A stretch of DNA of 34,918 nucleotides from a virus (IMGVR_UViG_3300034012_000466:1-34918), one strand, 5' to 3'; counted from the first letter of the stretch, positions 16,882-25,560 are shown. The notes: generated from the letters alone by a model not told the origin. Program-made: numbers and translations.

Positions 16882-17190
16882 TTAAACGCTTCCTGGGTAA
16901 GTCCTCCAGACTCGGTTATCAGGGTCATTCAACCAAGCCTTAAATCGTTTTTCGTCTGTCACCATGAATCCACGCATGATGCCCATCTTGTTGAGGACAT
17001 CAATCACCGTGTTTGGAATCCTGGCAACATGGGTCATAACACTGTCAACCTTCTTGGTTGCAGCGTTGACCTGTTGTTTGTTTGCTTCCACGATCTCAGA
17101 CACATCCTGCTTAGTGGTCAGGATGACTTGATCGTCTTGCAACGTCGCTACCGTGTAGCGAGTCTCACTGATACTGAATAAGTCTTTCAT
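16882..17190 (-). CDS. Conserved phage protein following the capsid gene
   Basis: A 102-residue protein starting MKDLFSISETRYTV. It has a helical middle (VEANKQQVNAATKKVDS), and its end (FKAWLNDPDNRVWRTYPGSV) resembles a small unnamed protein often found beside phage capsid genes. The ATG at 17190 lies 2 nt beyond the T-run of the capsid terminator hairpin and has no Shine-Dalgarno. A GTG at 17217, inside the hairpin, would add nine residues. How translation starts is therefore unclear. Confidence 0.65.
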   Translation of the reverse strand: MKDLFSISETRYTVATLQDDQVILTTKQDVSEIVEANKQQVNAATKKVDSVMTHVARIPNTVIDVLNKMGIMRGFMVTDEKRFKAWLNDPDNRVWRTYPGSV

Positions 17191-17192
17191 GC

Positions 17193-17223
17193 AAAAAGAG
17201 GGAGCAGGTTTCCCCACTCCCTC
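17193..17223 (-). terminator. Intrinsic terminator after the capsid gene
   Basis: Read leftward: GAGGGAG, then TGGG, a GAAA tetraloop, CCTG (two G-C and two G-T pairs), CTCCCTC, then TTTTTG. That makes an 11-bp stem with a T-run. It starts 18 nt after the capsid stop codon. It probably trims capsid transcripts and lowers expression of the genes beyond. Confidence 0.85.
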
Positions 17224-17225
17224 CC

Positions 17226-17241
17226 ATCAGTCATTACTGAT
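17226..17241 (-). other. Small hairpin between the capsid stop and the terminator
   Basis: ATCAGT and ACTGAT form a perfect 6-bp stem with a 4-nt loop, beginning at the last base of the capsid stop codon and ending 2 nt before the terminator stem. It may stabilise the capsid mRNA 3' end. Confidence 0.5.
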
Positions 17242-18185
17242 TACAGCGCGGGGTTCAAATCGGCTGCGATGCCATGAGCTGCCTCGTTCCGCATCTCCAG
17301 CGTGAACTCAGCGAGAAGCTGGGTCTTCTCAGCATCGCCGGTCTTCGCCAGATCATTCGTCGCAAACGGACGCAGATACGCAATCGCAGCATACTCAGGA
17401 TCAAGCAGCAGTGCATCCCGAGTACGCATGAAGCGATCCGGGGTGACCGACAGCGTACCAAAGTCGCTCATGTAGACATCAGCAGCACCGATGATGGTCG
17501 TCGGCTGGTCGCCTGGGGCCATGTAACGCTGTGCAGCGATACCAGCGAAACTCGACACCTTCTGCTTCAACCCGCTGTTGACCACCAGCAGTTTCGGATT
17601 GCCACCCGAAACAAACACCTCGGCAACCACATCTTTCAGCAGCGTCTCGGTGAAAGTCCGGGTAGCACCGTCCGAGCGAGTCGAAACACCAATCGTCGTC
17701 GGATCAGTGCCAGACGTACCAGCGGAAGTGTTGGTCTTCAGCCAGGACAGAATCGCACCGAGTTTCCGAGCGGTGGTGGAAGAGCCAGCAGTCTGCCCTT
17801 GGTTGGCAGTGATGATGGTTTCCATGTCGCGCTTCAGTTCCGACGCAGCCTTAGAAAGCTGATACGCCTTCTCCGACTTCCGGCCAGCCTTGTTCACGGC
17901 CTCGAGGGTGTTCGAGATGGAAATTGTCTTCTGTACAATTTGCGTATAATTTCCAAGACGAACAGTCGGGCTGATCGTGGTAGCAACAGCATCAGCGCCC
18001 TCAACCGCAGCGTTTGCAGTCGTAGCAGCAGCCAGCGAATCGCTTTGCCATTCGTGGTAAACAGCAGTCGCTTTGGTACGAGCCAGGGTGGACAGGATCG
18101 GGGTTTCGGTCGGACTGATGTCGTAGATAACATCAATCAAATCTTCGCGCATACCGATTGCGCTGTGTGCGGTAAAAGTGCTCAT
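17241..18185 (-). CDS. Major capsid protein, SU10-type HK97 fold
   Basis: A 314-residue protein. Family marks are TAHSAIGMREDLIDVIYDIS near the N-terminus, PTETPILSTLARTKATAVYHEWQSD around residue 40, and an ending LLAEFTLEMRNEAAHGI. These match the SU10-like major capsid family of podoviruses. It follows the scaffold gene and is followed by a strong terminator, as expected for the most abundant protein. The ATG at 18185 has AAGGA 8 nt upstream; a longer start nine codons earlier is less likely. Confidence 0.92.
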   Translation of the reverse strand: MSTFTAHSAIGMREDLIDVIYDISPTETPILSTLARTKATAVYHEWQSDSLAAATTANAAVEGADAVATTISPTVRLGNYTQIVQKTISISNTLEAVNKAGRKSEKAYQLSKAASELKRDMETIITANQGQTAGSSTTARKLGAILSWLKTNTSAGTSGTDPTTIGVSTRSDGATRTFTETLLKDVVAEVFVSGGNPKLLVVNSGLKQKVSSFAGIAAQRYMAPGDQPTTIIGAADVYMSDFGTLSVTPDRFMRTRDALLLDPEYAAIAYLRPFATNDLAKTGDAEKTQLLAEFTLEMRNEAAHGIAADLNPAL

Positions 18186-18195
18186 TTCAAAATCC

Positions 18196-19119
18196 TTACA
18201 GGAATCGTTCAAAAATGGCAGCAGCGTCTCGCGCTTTGCCGGTCTTTTTCAGGACTTTGCGCTGATCCCTGATTGCCATCTCCTCTGTGTTCACCGGCCT
18301 ACTGGTTCCCGGTTTCAACACTTTCGGAGCTTCCGCAACCTTCTTCTGGACACCCGGCTTCTGAGACAGAAGTTTGTCGTATTGAGCCGCCTTCCAGAGA
18401 GTCAATACAGCGCGTGAATCGTAGACCTGGGCAAGTTCCTGATCCGTGAAACCGAGTTGTTTGGCGTAAGCCCTGATCTCGCCTCTAACCGTTTCACCCT
18501 TCTGTGGATCTGCAAACTCAGGGATCGCTTGAGCCAGCTTCTGCTGTTCCTCGGCAACGATGCTTGCAAGTCTCTGCTGATGCTCCGATTGTTGCTGGTA
18601 GGCAATTCGTTGCTGTTCAGCTTGGACTGCTGCTAGTTGCTCTCGGCGCTGCTGTAACTCTGCGACCTTGACCGCATATCCGATTGGATCAGATTCTTTC
18701 AATGCCTCAAGGTTCTCGCCCTTCGACTGTTCTGCCAGCACCTGCTGAATAGCTTGCAGACGCTCTGCATACTGGTCTCGGAGAGCTTTCGCTTGCTCGA
18801 CAGCCTGTCTCTCTGCTTCCAGAGCCTTCCGCTGTTCCGCTAGCGATTGGGTTTTCTGAGTGTAATCCGTGCCAAGCTGGTAAGACTTGATCAGTTCATC
18901 CAGAGTAACCTCGCGTTCCTCACCGGCTGCTTTCACCCGGTAGCGCGGAGTTTCCTCAACCTGCTCAGTCTGTTCCTGTTCCTGCTCCTGCTCTACAACC
19001 TCTTCCTGCGGTTCCTGCTGGTCGGCTTGTGGAGCCTCAGCATCGCCCATCAATCCAAGAATTGCGGCAGCGCCACTGTTTACATCAAGCTGTCCACTTC
19101 CTTGCGGAGTAGTGTCCAT
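18196..19119 (-). CDS. Capsid scaffolding protein
   Basis: A 307-residue, highly charged, Glu/Gln-rich, coiled-coil protein with an acidic N-terminal third (EEVVEQEQEQEQTEQVEETP), a short folded part (RYRVKAAGEEREVTLDELI) and a basic C-terminus that may bind capsid. Placement between portal and major capsid genes is diagnostic for a scaffold. A Shine-Dalgarno GAGG precedes the ATG by about 6 nt. No protease domain is visible, so the scaffold is likely removed without a phage protease. Confidence 0.85.
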   Translation of the reverse strand: MDTTPQGSGQLDVNSGAAAILGLMGDAEAPQADQQEPQEEVVEQEQEQEQTEQVEETPRYRVKAAGEEREVTLDELIKSYQLGTDYTQKTQSLAEQRKALEAERQAVEQAKALRDQYAERLQAIQQVLAEQSKGENLEALKESDPIGYAVKVAELQQRREQLAAVQAEQQRIAYQQQSEHQQRLASIVAEEQQKLAQAIPEFADPQKGETVRGEIRAYAKQLGFTDQELAQVYDSRAVLTLWKAAQYDKLLSQKPGVQKKVAEAPKVLKPGTSRPVNTEEMAIRDQRKVLKKTGKARDAAAIFERFL

Positions 19120-19127
19120 TCAAACCC

Positions 19128-19355
19128 TCACAAAATTTTCCATCGTTTAGACCTGATCTCAGTCGTATCGGCAATCGCTTGGAAATGACTTTTGATCAAA
19201 TCTATTGCGCGAATCATTCTATAGGAATTTTCTCTAGCGTCAACCTCGTGATCACTAGAGTTAACAATCCTGTCAACAAACCCTTGTTTCAGGCTTTCCA
19301 GTTCCCTGACAAACTCATCATCCCGGAGCAGATTGGCTGCGCGATCTGGACTCAT
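19128..19355 (-). CDS. Small portal-associated helical protein
   Basis: A 75-residue, fully helical protein (NLLRDDEFVRELESLKQGFV; DLIKSHFQAIADT). It is translationally coupled to the portal gene by ATGA and lies directly before the scaffold gene. Short helical proteins at this position recur in podovirus head modules, and it may assist portal-scaffold nucleation. That role is inference. Confidence 0.7.
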   Translation of the reverse strand: MSPDRAANLLRDDEFVRELESLKQGFVDRIVNSSDHEVDARENSYRMIRAIDLIKSHFQAIADTTEIRSKRWKIL

Positions 19356-21358
19356 CCTGGGATTTCCACGTTCGCACTAATACCAGCACCGATCTTGGCA
19401 GCTTTCAACTGTGCCTCTGCCTCAAACTCTGCTCGTTTAAGCTCAAACTCAGCAGCAGCCTTTTCCCTGGCAAGCTGAATATCGGCTTGAGCCTTCATCC
19501 GTTGAGTCTCGATTGCTGCCATCGCTTTCTGCTGCTCGATCTGGATCTGCGCTTGCGCTTGAGCAATCATGGCATCGGTAGCAGGATTGGGTTGCGGTTG
19601 CTGAGGAGGAGGATTGGACAGTTGCTGATCCTGTTCTGGAGTGATGTCCCGGAAGAACTCAGTTGAGTCCTTGAATCCAGCAGCCTCAACAAACCTGCCA
19701 AGAGTCGCCCGATACTGCCCGAGACTGACCAACGGGTTAGCCGGCCCTGCCAACTGTAGGATCTGCTCCTGTTTGGCCAAAACCATCTGGAGCATTGCCA
19801 TCTGTTCTTGCTTCGTACCAGTCCCAAGACCAACCCGAATGCTGACATCGTACTGATTCGACCACTCTCGAGGATCCATCGGCACAAACTTGCCGCGCAT
19901 ACGAAGCAGAACCTGCTTGTCCTGATACTTGCAGAGCAGGTGCAAAATGCCCTTGAACAGCGACTTAACCCCCGTCTCAGCAAAGATCCTAGCGATCAGT
20001 TCGATCTTGCCTTGAGCAGCGTTGGTAACCGCAGCCACAGCAGCAGCAGTGACGTTTTGCAGGATGTTTGGATCGAGTCCCTGTTGAGCATCTGATACAC
20101 CAGTCCGTTTCTGCTGAACCTGATCGAAATAGCCCATCATCGGGAAGATTTGATCACCGATGGATGGAACCGTGATCGGAGTCATCGCACCAGGACTTTT
20201 CATCCTGACGACACCACCCGGAGTCACATTGAGCAAGTCATCGATGTTGACCTGACCCTCGACCACACCCATCCGAGCATTGTTCGACAGATACAGGTTA
20301 TCCAGCGACTGACGCACCAGAGTCGACTTGATCAGTTGCAGATCAATCGTCCTGTCTGCCAGCGACTGACCAAAGAACTTGTGCGGGATCGGGATCGGGC
20401 AAATAACATGGAACGGAACATAGTCCGTCTTCTCGTTGCTCAAGATCTGGTTGTTGCTGTAGAAAATCTTACGCAACTCAGCAAGACCGTCACCGTCATA
20501 GTCCACATAAATGTAGCACTCGAAAACCTCGACCTCCTGCATCGACTCATCCAGCGAGGTGACCTCGAAAGGCTCCTCTCCTGGCGTGTATCGAGCAAGA
20601 CGCTCCTCGGTGAAGTCCAGGCTGTTGAATGCTGGCAGACCGTCAACGATCTCCTTGTCAAATCCCATCTGGATCAGGATTGACCTGGGAACCAAAGTAC
20701 GGTGAGCAAGGAATGGCGCATCCTGAACGGTTCTAGCCTTCTTGGAGACGATCAACTCTTCCGGAGGGACGTTCTCAACGACAACTCGACCGATCTTGTT
20801 GCGCTTCTGGACAACAACACTGCGAGTCTGCGTGACCTGACCGTCAACCTCTACTTCCTCGATCTGCTCTGCAACAACCTGTCGGGTTCCGTCTGCCAGC
20901 AATAGTGCAAGCTCGATCTCTGAGAGGTTCTTGTAAACCTCCTCGATCACATCCAGCTTCTCATCCCAATACGCTTTGACCGTCCCGGTCTTCTGGAGCA
21001 GTGCATCCTTGAACCAGTGATGCAGGATGGTAAAACCTGGGTTTTGCTTGTAGAAAACCCAGTTTGCGTAATCCGTTGCTTGCTTCGCACCTTCCTCATC
21101 ACCTGGGCCAACAGGCTCGTACTGGATGATGTCGTCTGCGCGAGTGAATACCCGGATCAGATCTGGCAACGCACCGTCTACAGCCTCTGCAACCTCTGCG
21201 GTGATGATCTGTGATCGACCTTCTACCTCGTTGCCATAGGGCTTGCGGAGGTAGTAATCCATCGCTTTTGCGCGTTCAGCGGAAGTCTCTGTGTCGAGAT
21301 AGCCAATAGCGTCATCGATCTCAGACGACAGAATGCCCTTGAGCCTACCTTCATCCAT
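19352..21358 (-). CDS. Portal protein (P22/SU10-like)
   Basis: A 668-residue portal with the N-terminal family pattern RAKAMDYYLRKPYGNEVEGR and TAEVAEAVDGALPDLIRVF. The core DYANWVFYKQNPGF and the loop ICPIPIPHKFFGQSLADRT are shared with large podoviral portals. A long Gln/Ala helix (residues ~585-650) forms the barrel-like end. The portal forms the dodecameric DNA entry ring. GAGG at 6 nt precedes the ATG, which overlaps the small upstream gene by 8 bp. Confidence 0.92.
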   Translation of the reverse strand: MDEGRLKGILSSEIDDAIGYLDTETSAERAKAMDYYLRKPYGNEVEGRSQIITAEVAEAVDGALPDLIRVFTRADDIIQYEPVGPGDEEGAKQATDYANWVFYKQNPGFTILHHWFKDALLQKTGTVKAYWDEKLDVIEEVYKNLSEIELALLLADGTRQVVAEQIEEVEVDGQVTQTRSVVVQKRNKIGRVVVENVPPEELIVSKKARTVQDAPFLAHRTLVPRSILIQMGFDKEIVDGLPAFNSLDFTEERLARYTPGEEPFEVTSLDESMQEVEVFECYIYVDYDGDGLAELRKIFYSNNQILSNEKTDYVPFHVICPIPIPHKFFGQSLADRTIDLQLIKSTLVRQSLDNLYLSNNARMGVVEGQVNIDDLLNVTPGGVVRMKSPGAMTPITVPSIGDQIFPMMGYFDQVQQKRTGVSDAQQGLDPNILQNVTAAAVAAVTNAAQGKIELIARIFAETGVKSLFKGILHLLCKYQDKQVLLRMRGKFVPMDPREWSNQYDVSIRVGLGTGTKQEQMAMLQMVLAKQEQILQLAGPANPLVSLGQYRATLGRFVEAAGFKDSTEFFRDITPEQDQQLSNPPPQQPQPNPATDAMIAQAQAQIQIEQQKAMAAIETQRMKAQADIQLAREKAAAEFELKRAEFEAEAQLKAAKIGAGISANVEIPG

Positions 21359-21518
21359 TTTGCACCTCTGCCCTGCGAGTGTATTGCCGTTTCGGTGGAG
21401 GATCTGCCTGTTTCAGCGCAGCAATCTCCTGCTCCAACTGGCGAATGCGCTCACGCAATTCGTGAATGGTTTGGTCAAAATCTCGACGTAGAACGATGTT
21501 TCCCTGCGGAACTAGCAT
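21351..21518 (-). CDS. Micro-protein between terminase and portal (coiled coil)
   Basis: A 55-codon gene. Its ATG overlaps the TerL stop (TGATG) and its TGA overlaps the portal start by 8 bp, so it fits exactly between them. The protein has a short beta start (MLVPQGNIVLRRDF), a coiled coil (TIHELRERIRQLEQEIAALK) and a basic tail (PPPKRQYTRRAEVQNG). A nucleic-acid or terminase-portal bridging role is possible. It is easily missed because of its length. Confidence 0.7.
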   Translation of the reverse strand: MLVPQGNIVLRRDFDQTIHELRERIRQLEQEIAALKQADPPPKRQYTRRAEVQNG

Positions 21519-22771
21519 CAAACCACCCATTTTGCACTATGTTTAATCGGTTTACCCCAATCGTCATTGGACATCATTTCCAGTGACTCTGCAAGATAAC
21601 GCCATGCATCAGCAGCATGAGAATGCTCATCATGCAGTGGCGCACCAGCCTCCTGCGTGACCTGATTGATTGATCTGCGATACCGTTTGAGATGGTTTAC
21701 AAGTTCCATCGTCTTGTCAGCGTCGAAATAAGCCCTTGGAAAGACCATCCTGGCGATTCTGATGCCCTCCTCTGGGTTACCCCTTGGCAGCACGGTAACT
21801 CGCCTTCCAAGCGTTTCTAGCAGGTTCTGGGTGGACTTACCGGTCTGGAAGTTCTTGTTTGCTCCATCGTGCGGGATGAAGTCTGTTCCCCATCTCCATT
21901 TCCTCGACTCGATCTCCATGACATAGCTGTCAATGGTTCGATGAGAGTCCTCGATGAAGTCAATGATCCTGACTTCTGAGGCAACCTTCTGGACAAAGAT
22001 GATCGACATGGAGTCGTTCCATCCCAGATCCCAGACAGTGTGAACCTTAAGCGTTGCATCGTATGGCACAGACCTGATCCGGCCTTCCCTCTGTAGAGAT
22101 TCAATCTCATTTGCGTAGATCGCACCGTCTACAGCAGGTCTGCATCTACCCTCCCAGACAGTGAGATACCCCTGCGGATCTCGGTCTAGCCAGTCTCTGC
22201 GCTCCTTGTCCAGTTCTTCTGGAAACCAAGGATTGTCTGACCAGTTGACCTCGCACACCCATGAATCAGACGGTGGTTGCACCACAAACCGGGTGAAGGT
22301 TTCATCCGTATCAAGTTCAGGATTGAAGCTGATCCAGATTTCTGATCCAGGCTTACGGATCGTAGGTATCAGTACATCCCAGGACTTGCGAGTGACAACC
22401 TGTGCTTCTTCCACCCAACAGATGTCAGTGCCTTCGTAAGATTTCATGTTTGCCACACCTTGCTGGCGAATACCTGCAAAGGTGAATTCTGTCCCGTTGG
22501 AACCTATGATCCTGTTTTCTTGCACCTCGTACAGGCTATCCAGTCCGAGCAGACTGATCTGATCTCTCAACAGTCTATGCACAGACTCCTGGATGGATTT
22601 CTGCGTCTCCCTAGCACAGAGAACCCTGATCGGTTTGGATGCTCCTAGTGCTACCAATGCCCGAGCAATCGACCAGGACTTACCTGATCCCCTGCCACCG
22701 TGCAAAACCTTGTAACGTCTTGGCTGGAACAGCGGCAGGAGTTTATTCGGCAGTTCGACTCTTTGCCTCAA
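21518..22771 (-). CDS. terL: Terminase large subunit (TerL)
   Basis: A 417-residue packaging motor. The ATPase has Walker A GGRGSGKS at residues 25-32 and Walker B ICWVEEA at 117-123. The nuclease half shows VWDLGWNDSMS and, near the end, DEHSHAADAWRY, both with acidic metal ligands. It resembles the Terminase_3 family. The start is TTG at 22771, preceded by AGAGGTGG at a usable distance; no ATG lies before Walker A. It overlaps terS by 29 bp. Confidence 0.92.
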   Translation of the reverse strand: MRQRVELPNKLLPLFQPRRYKVLHGGRGSGKSWSIARALVALGASKPIRVLCARETQKSIQESVHRLLRDQISLLGLDSLYEVQENRIIGSNGTEFTFAGIRQQGVANMKSYEGTDICWVEEAQVVTRKSWDVLIPTIRKPGSEIWISFNPELDTDETFTRFVVQPPSDSWVCEVNWSDNPWFPEELDKERRDWLDRDPQGYLTVWEGRCRPAVDGAIYANEIESLQREGRIRSVPYDATLKVHTVWDLGWNDSMSIIFVQKVASEVRIIDFIEDSHRTIDSYVMEIESRKWRWGTDFIPHDGANKNFQTGKSTQNLLETLGRRVTVLPRGNPEEGIRIARMVFPRAYFDADKTMELVNHLKRYRRSINQVTQEAGAPLHDEHSHAADAWRYLAESLEMMSNDDWGKPIKHSAKWVV

Positions 22772-23117
22772 CCCCGACCACCTCTAAAACAGTTGCAGAC
22801 TGGATTGGCCCACCATCAGCACCAACAAGCTCATGGGTGGTCTTTTCCTTCCACCCTGCGCGAGTTTTCATCCAGAAGATCATTGCCGCGGTATTGCCTG
22901 ACTTTGCCTGTTGGAACAGAGTTTGAGCGACCTGAGCGTTAGCGTCGATCCTTCCTTCCTCGAGTTCCTGCCGGTAATACTTCAACACAGTGTCATGGCT
23001 GATGCCTAGCTTTGTGCCAATATCATCAACCCTTGCACCTACCGCGGCAAGCATCTTGACCAGCCTACGGTTTTCTTCTGTAGGCTTATGATCCTTCGCC
23101 CCTATTTTTCTAGCCAC
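22743..23117 (-). CDS. terS: Terminase small subunit (TerS)
   Basis: A 124-residue DNA-recognition subunit. Residues ~12-50 form a helix-turn-helix (RRLVKMLAAVGARVDDIGTK; LGISHDTVLKYY). The next part (AQVAQTLFQQAKSGNTAAMI) and FWMKTRAGWKE are typical of small terminases. It is directly upstream of TerL, overlapping by 29 bp. The start codon is GTG with AGGA at 7 nt, and it overlaps the methyltransferase stop (TAG) by 8 bp. Confidence 0.88.
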   Translation of the reverse strand: MARKIGAKDHKPTEENRRLVKMLAAVGARVDDIGTKLGISHDTVLKYYRQELEEGRIDANAQVAQTLFQQAKSGNTAAMIFWMKTRAGWKEKTTHELVGADGGPIQSATVLEVVGVEAKSRTAE

Positions 23118-24330
23118 GATTGTTTCCTACTTCATCGAACAATTGACCAGTCGATTCTAGTGTTGCTTTCTTTCCTGTAAAGTCTTGCCATCGCTTTACG
23201 ATTACGTCGCAATACTTTGGATCGAGTTCCATTAAACGAGCGTAACGGCCATTCTTTTCTGCTGCAATCAATGTAGTACCTGATCCACCAAAACTGTCTA
23301 ACACGACATCGCCACCCTTGGTGTTGTTGAGCATTTGATACTCAAACAATGCAACTGGCTTCATTGTTGGGTGCTCGCCGTTCCGGCTTGGTTTGTCAAA
23401 CTCTAAGATGGTGGTCTGCTTTCGATCCGACGCCCACAGGTGACCAGCGCCGTCCTTCCATCCGTATAGGCATGGCTCGTGTTGCCATTGATAGTCCTGC
23501 CTCCCAAGCACCAAACTGGACTTCTTCCATATCAAGCACTGGCGAACCGTCCAGCCAGCGTCCTTGGCCGCGCCGCGAAAGTTGTAACCCTCCAAGTCAG
23601 CGTGCCAGATGTAGAACACCGATCCGGCCTTCATCACAGCGTCAGCGGCTGTGTAGGAATCTCGGAGGAACTGACGGAATTGCTCATCGCCCATCGAATC
23701 GTTCTTAATTGTGAGCTTTTCCTTGGTTCCACCCTCGTAAGCCACGTTGTAGGGTGGATCTGTAAGCCACATATCGACCAACTGGTTAGAACAAAGCGTT
23801 TCTAGTGATTCAATGCTCGTGCTATCCCCGCACATCACCCTATGCTTGCCTAGCAGCCAGATGTCACCTAATCGCGTGACAGGCTCCTCTGGAACCTCTG
23901 GAGTCTCATCCTCGTCCGTCAATCCTTCCGTCACCTCTACAGGCTTCAGCGCATCCATTTCCTCTTGCGTGAAACCGGTAAGGCTAATGTCAAACCCGCT
24001 ATTGACAAGCTCCTCTAGCTCGACAGATAGAAGACTGTTCTCCCATCCAGCATTCAGCGCGAGTTTGTTGTCGGCCAGGATGTAAGCCTTCCGCTGAGTC
24101 TCTGACAGATGACTCAACCTGATGCAAGGCACTTCTGACAGGTTTAGCTTTCGAGCAGCCATCACCCTGCCGTGACCGGCAATGATGGTGTTGTCGTCTG
24201 CTATCAGTACAGGGTTGTTGAATCCAAACTCTCGGATGCTTGCAGCAATCTGGGCAACTTGCTCGTCCGAGTGTGTACGCGCATTCCTGGCGTATGGAAT
24301 CAGCTTGTCGATTCCAATCTTTTCTATCAT
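23110..24330 (-). CDS. ParB-domain DNA methyltransferase (N6-adenine or N4-cytosine)
   Basis: A 406-residue fusion. Residues 1-95 are a ParB/Srx-like N-terminal domain (LIPYARNARTHSDEQVAQIA; IIAGHGRVMAARKL). Residues ~155-400 form a DNA methyltransferase with catalytic DPPY at 191-194 and a C-terminal SAM motif DSFGGSGTT. The motif IV-before-I order fits N6-adenine or N4-cytosine enzymes of the beta type. It probably modifies phage DNA to evade host restriction, or marks DNA for packaging, since TerS is next. No restriction partner is visible. AGGAG at 5 nt precedes the ATG. Confidence 0.88.
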   Translation of the reverse strand: MIEKIGIDKLIPYARNARTHSDEQVAQIAASIREFGFNNPVLIADDNTIIAGHGRVMAARKLNLSEVPCIRLSHLSETQRKAYILADNKLALNAGWENSLLSVELEELVNSGFDISLTGFTQEEMDALKPVEVTEGLTDEDETPEVPEEPVTRLGDIWLLGKHRVMCGDSTSIESLETLCSNQLVDMWLTDPPYNVAYEGGTKEKLTIKNDSMGDEQFRQFLRDSYTAADAVMKAGSVFYIWHADLEGYNFRGAAKDAGWTVRQCLIWKKSSLVLGRQDYQWQHEPCLYGWKDGAGHLWASDRKQTTILEFDKPSRNGEHPTMKPVALFEYQMLNNTKGGDVVLDSFGGSGTTLIAAEKNGRYARLMELDPKYCDVIVKRWQDFTGKKATLESTGQLFDEVGNNRG

Positions 24331-24354
24331 TCCGACTCCTAACGGGTCATCGGT

Positions 24355-25041
24355 TTACTTTACCTTTACTCGATCCTTAATCAGTTTGTCGATCTCTGGA
24401 TCACCCATCTGCTCCGGTGTTGGTGCAAACAATGCTCGTTTTCTGTTGTCTGTCACCGCTGCCGGTTCAGACAAATAATATACAGCGATTGAGTTTCTGG
24501 TTACACCTGCTGGACATTTGATTGGATCAGGCAGTCCATGCCATGAGCCTCTAGTGTCGAAGATCACTGCCCTGTTGAACTTCGGCTCAACGGTCTTAAC
24601 AAGAGTTCGGCTGTCTTTGTACAGACCAAGCCCACCACCCCATTCCTGTTTCCAATCAGAAGTAAGGTATACGATAAGGTTAAGACGGCGTTGTAGGTGT
24701 AGCTTTGGATGGATGTTGTAATCCAGGTGAACATTGAGCTTCCCTCCTCTGCTGTGCTGATGCCAGCCACCACCGTGTAGTCCTTGGTCAGCGAACAGAT
24801 CCTCGTCTACCATTGCTTCCAGGGACTGTGTAAACCTGTCGCTAGTTAGCCAAGCAAATGTCTTGTATGTCTCTGGCGGGAACCTGTGCCAGTCGTTGCA
24901 GGTGCGCTTGACCTCTAACGGATTGTCATACCTGAACCAGCATGGATCATCTGGCTGCGGGAACTCTTCTGCTAGCTGATCTGGATTGGTGAAGAAGTCA
25001 TCTATCACACAATGCCAGTATGGATCGTGGTCTACGATCAC
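24355..25041 (-). CDS. 2-oxoglutarate/Fe(II)-dependent oxygenase
   Basis: A 228-residue double-stranded beta-helix oxygenase. The iron triad is His105-x-Asp107 (NVHLDYN) and His168 (GSWHGLP), and Arg182 (TRNSIAVYY) is the 2-oxoglutarate anchor. The family hydroxylates proteins, nucleic acids or small molecules; the target here is unknown. It starts at GTG, coupled to the upstream stop as GTGA. Genes of this kind are common in aquatic phages. Placement beside a methyltransferase and glycosyltransferases suggests a modification set. Confidence 0.88.
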   Translation of the reverse strand: MIVDHDPYWHCVIDDFFTNPDQLAEEFPQPDDPCWFRYDNPLEVKRTCNDWHRFPPETYKTFAWLTSDRFTQSLEAMVDEDLFADQGLHGGGWHQHSRGGKLNVHLDYNIHPKLHLQRRLNLIVYLTSDWKQEWGGGLGLYKDSRTLVKTVEPKFNRAVIFDTRGSWHGLPDPIKCPAGVTRNSIAVYYLSEPAAVTDNRKRALFAPTPEQMGDPEIDKLIKDRVKVK

Positions 25042-25334
25042 TTTTTATTGCGTTCGCTGATAGCTTTAGCTTTAGCCTTAGCGTCTGCCTTGGATGAAGC
25101 GCCCCAGGCTCTCAGTGACAGCAGCAAACGGGTTGGCTTGCCATCCTTGTACTCTGGCCCAGGCATACCACCCATCCGAGCGAGGAATGATGCCCTGCGA
25201 GGATTGTCACCAGACTTCACCGGAGCTTTCAGGTCTGATCCTGGATTAGCTCTTTCGTAGGACTTCCTACCAGCCTCATTCAGCCCACCAGAAGGACTTT
25301 TACCGGCCTTGCGAGTCCATGCAGGTGACTTCAT
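25038..25334 (-). CDS. Small basic phage protein (DUF6321-like)
   Basis: A 98-residue, Lys/Arg/Gly-rich protein. Blocks SPAWTRKAGKSPSGGLNEAG, RKSYERANPGSDLKAPVKSG and RRASFLARMGGMPG match from memory a small conserved phage protein family (DUF6321). Its role is unknown; the charge suggests nucleic-acid binding or packing. It is joined to its neighbours by ATGA and GTGA overlaps. Confidence 0.7.
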   Translation of the reverse strand: MKSPAWTRKAGKSPSGGLNEAGRKSYERANPGSDLKAPVKSGDNPRRASFLARMGGMPGPEYKDGKPTRLLLSLRAWGASSKADAKAKAKAISERNKK

Positions 25335-25486
25335 TTCTGCTTACCTGCCCTGATGTTATCCACCAGATTAGGGTATGGCCTGCCAGCAGCAGCCGCCATT
25401 GCCTTAGCAGACTTCTTCTGCTTCTTCGACAGCGGATCAGGTTTGCCAGCAGACTTAGGCCGAGGCTTGTCCCAGATAGGCTTCAT
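25331..25486 (-). CDS. Micro-protein, 51 residues, basic
   Basis: The frame starts MKPIWDKPRPKSAGKPDPLS and ends GRPYPNLVDNIRAGKQK. It is highly basic, with Pro-rich N-terminal and helical Ala-rich middle parts. ATGA overlaps at both ends lock it between its neighbours. Similar short proteins with a GRPYPNLVDN-like end occur in other phages as far as I recall. The function is unknown. Confidence 0.7.
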   Translation of the reverse strand: MKPIWDKPRPKSAGKPDPLSKKQKKSAKAMAAAAGRPYPNLVDNIRAGKQK

Positions 25487-25560
25487 TTCTTCGGGTACTT
25501 TGGAGCGTTGTTCTTGGCAGGCTTGGGCTTTTTGTACTTCGGTTGATTGGTCGTACCCAT
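25483..25560 (-). CDS. Micro-protein, 25 residues, Lys/Pro-rich
   Basis: A 25-codon frame beginning MGTTNQPKYKKPKPAK. Its ATG overlaps the upstream TAA by one base (TAATG), and its TGA overlaps the next ATG (ATGA). An exact fit on both sides supports real translation. The peptide is about one third lysine and probably unstructured. Its role is unknown; translation relay alone is possible. Confidence 0.5.
   Translation of the reverse strand: MGTTNQPKYKKPKPAKNNAPKYPKK

Noticed and set aside
17274-18272. Long 332-codon rightward frame opposite the capsid gene
   Set aside because: It mirrors the major capsid protein; composition is Arg/Ser/His-rich antisense sequence with no motif.
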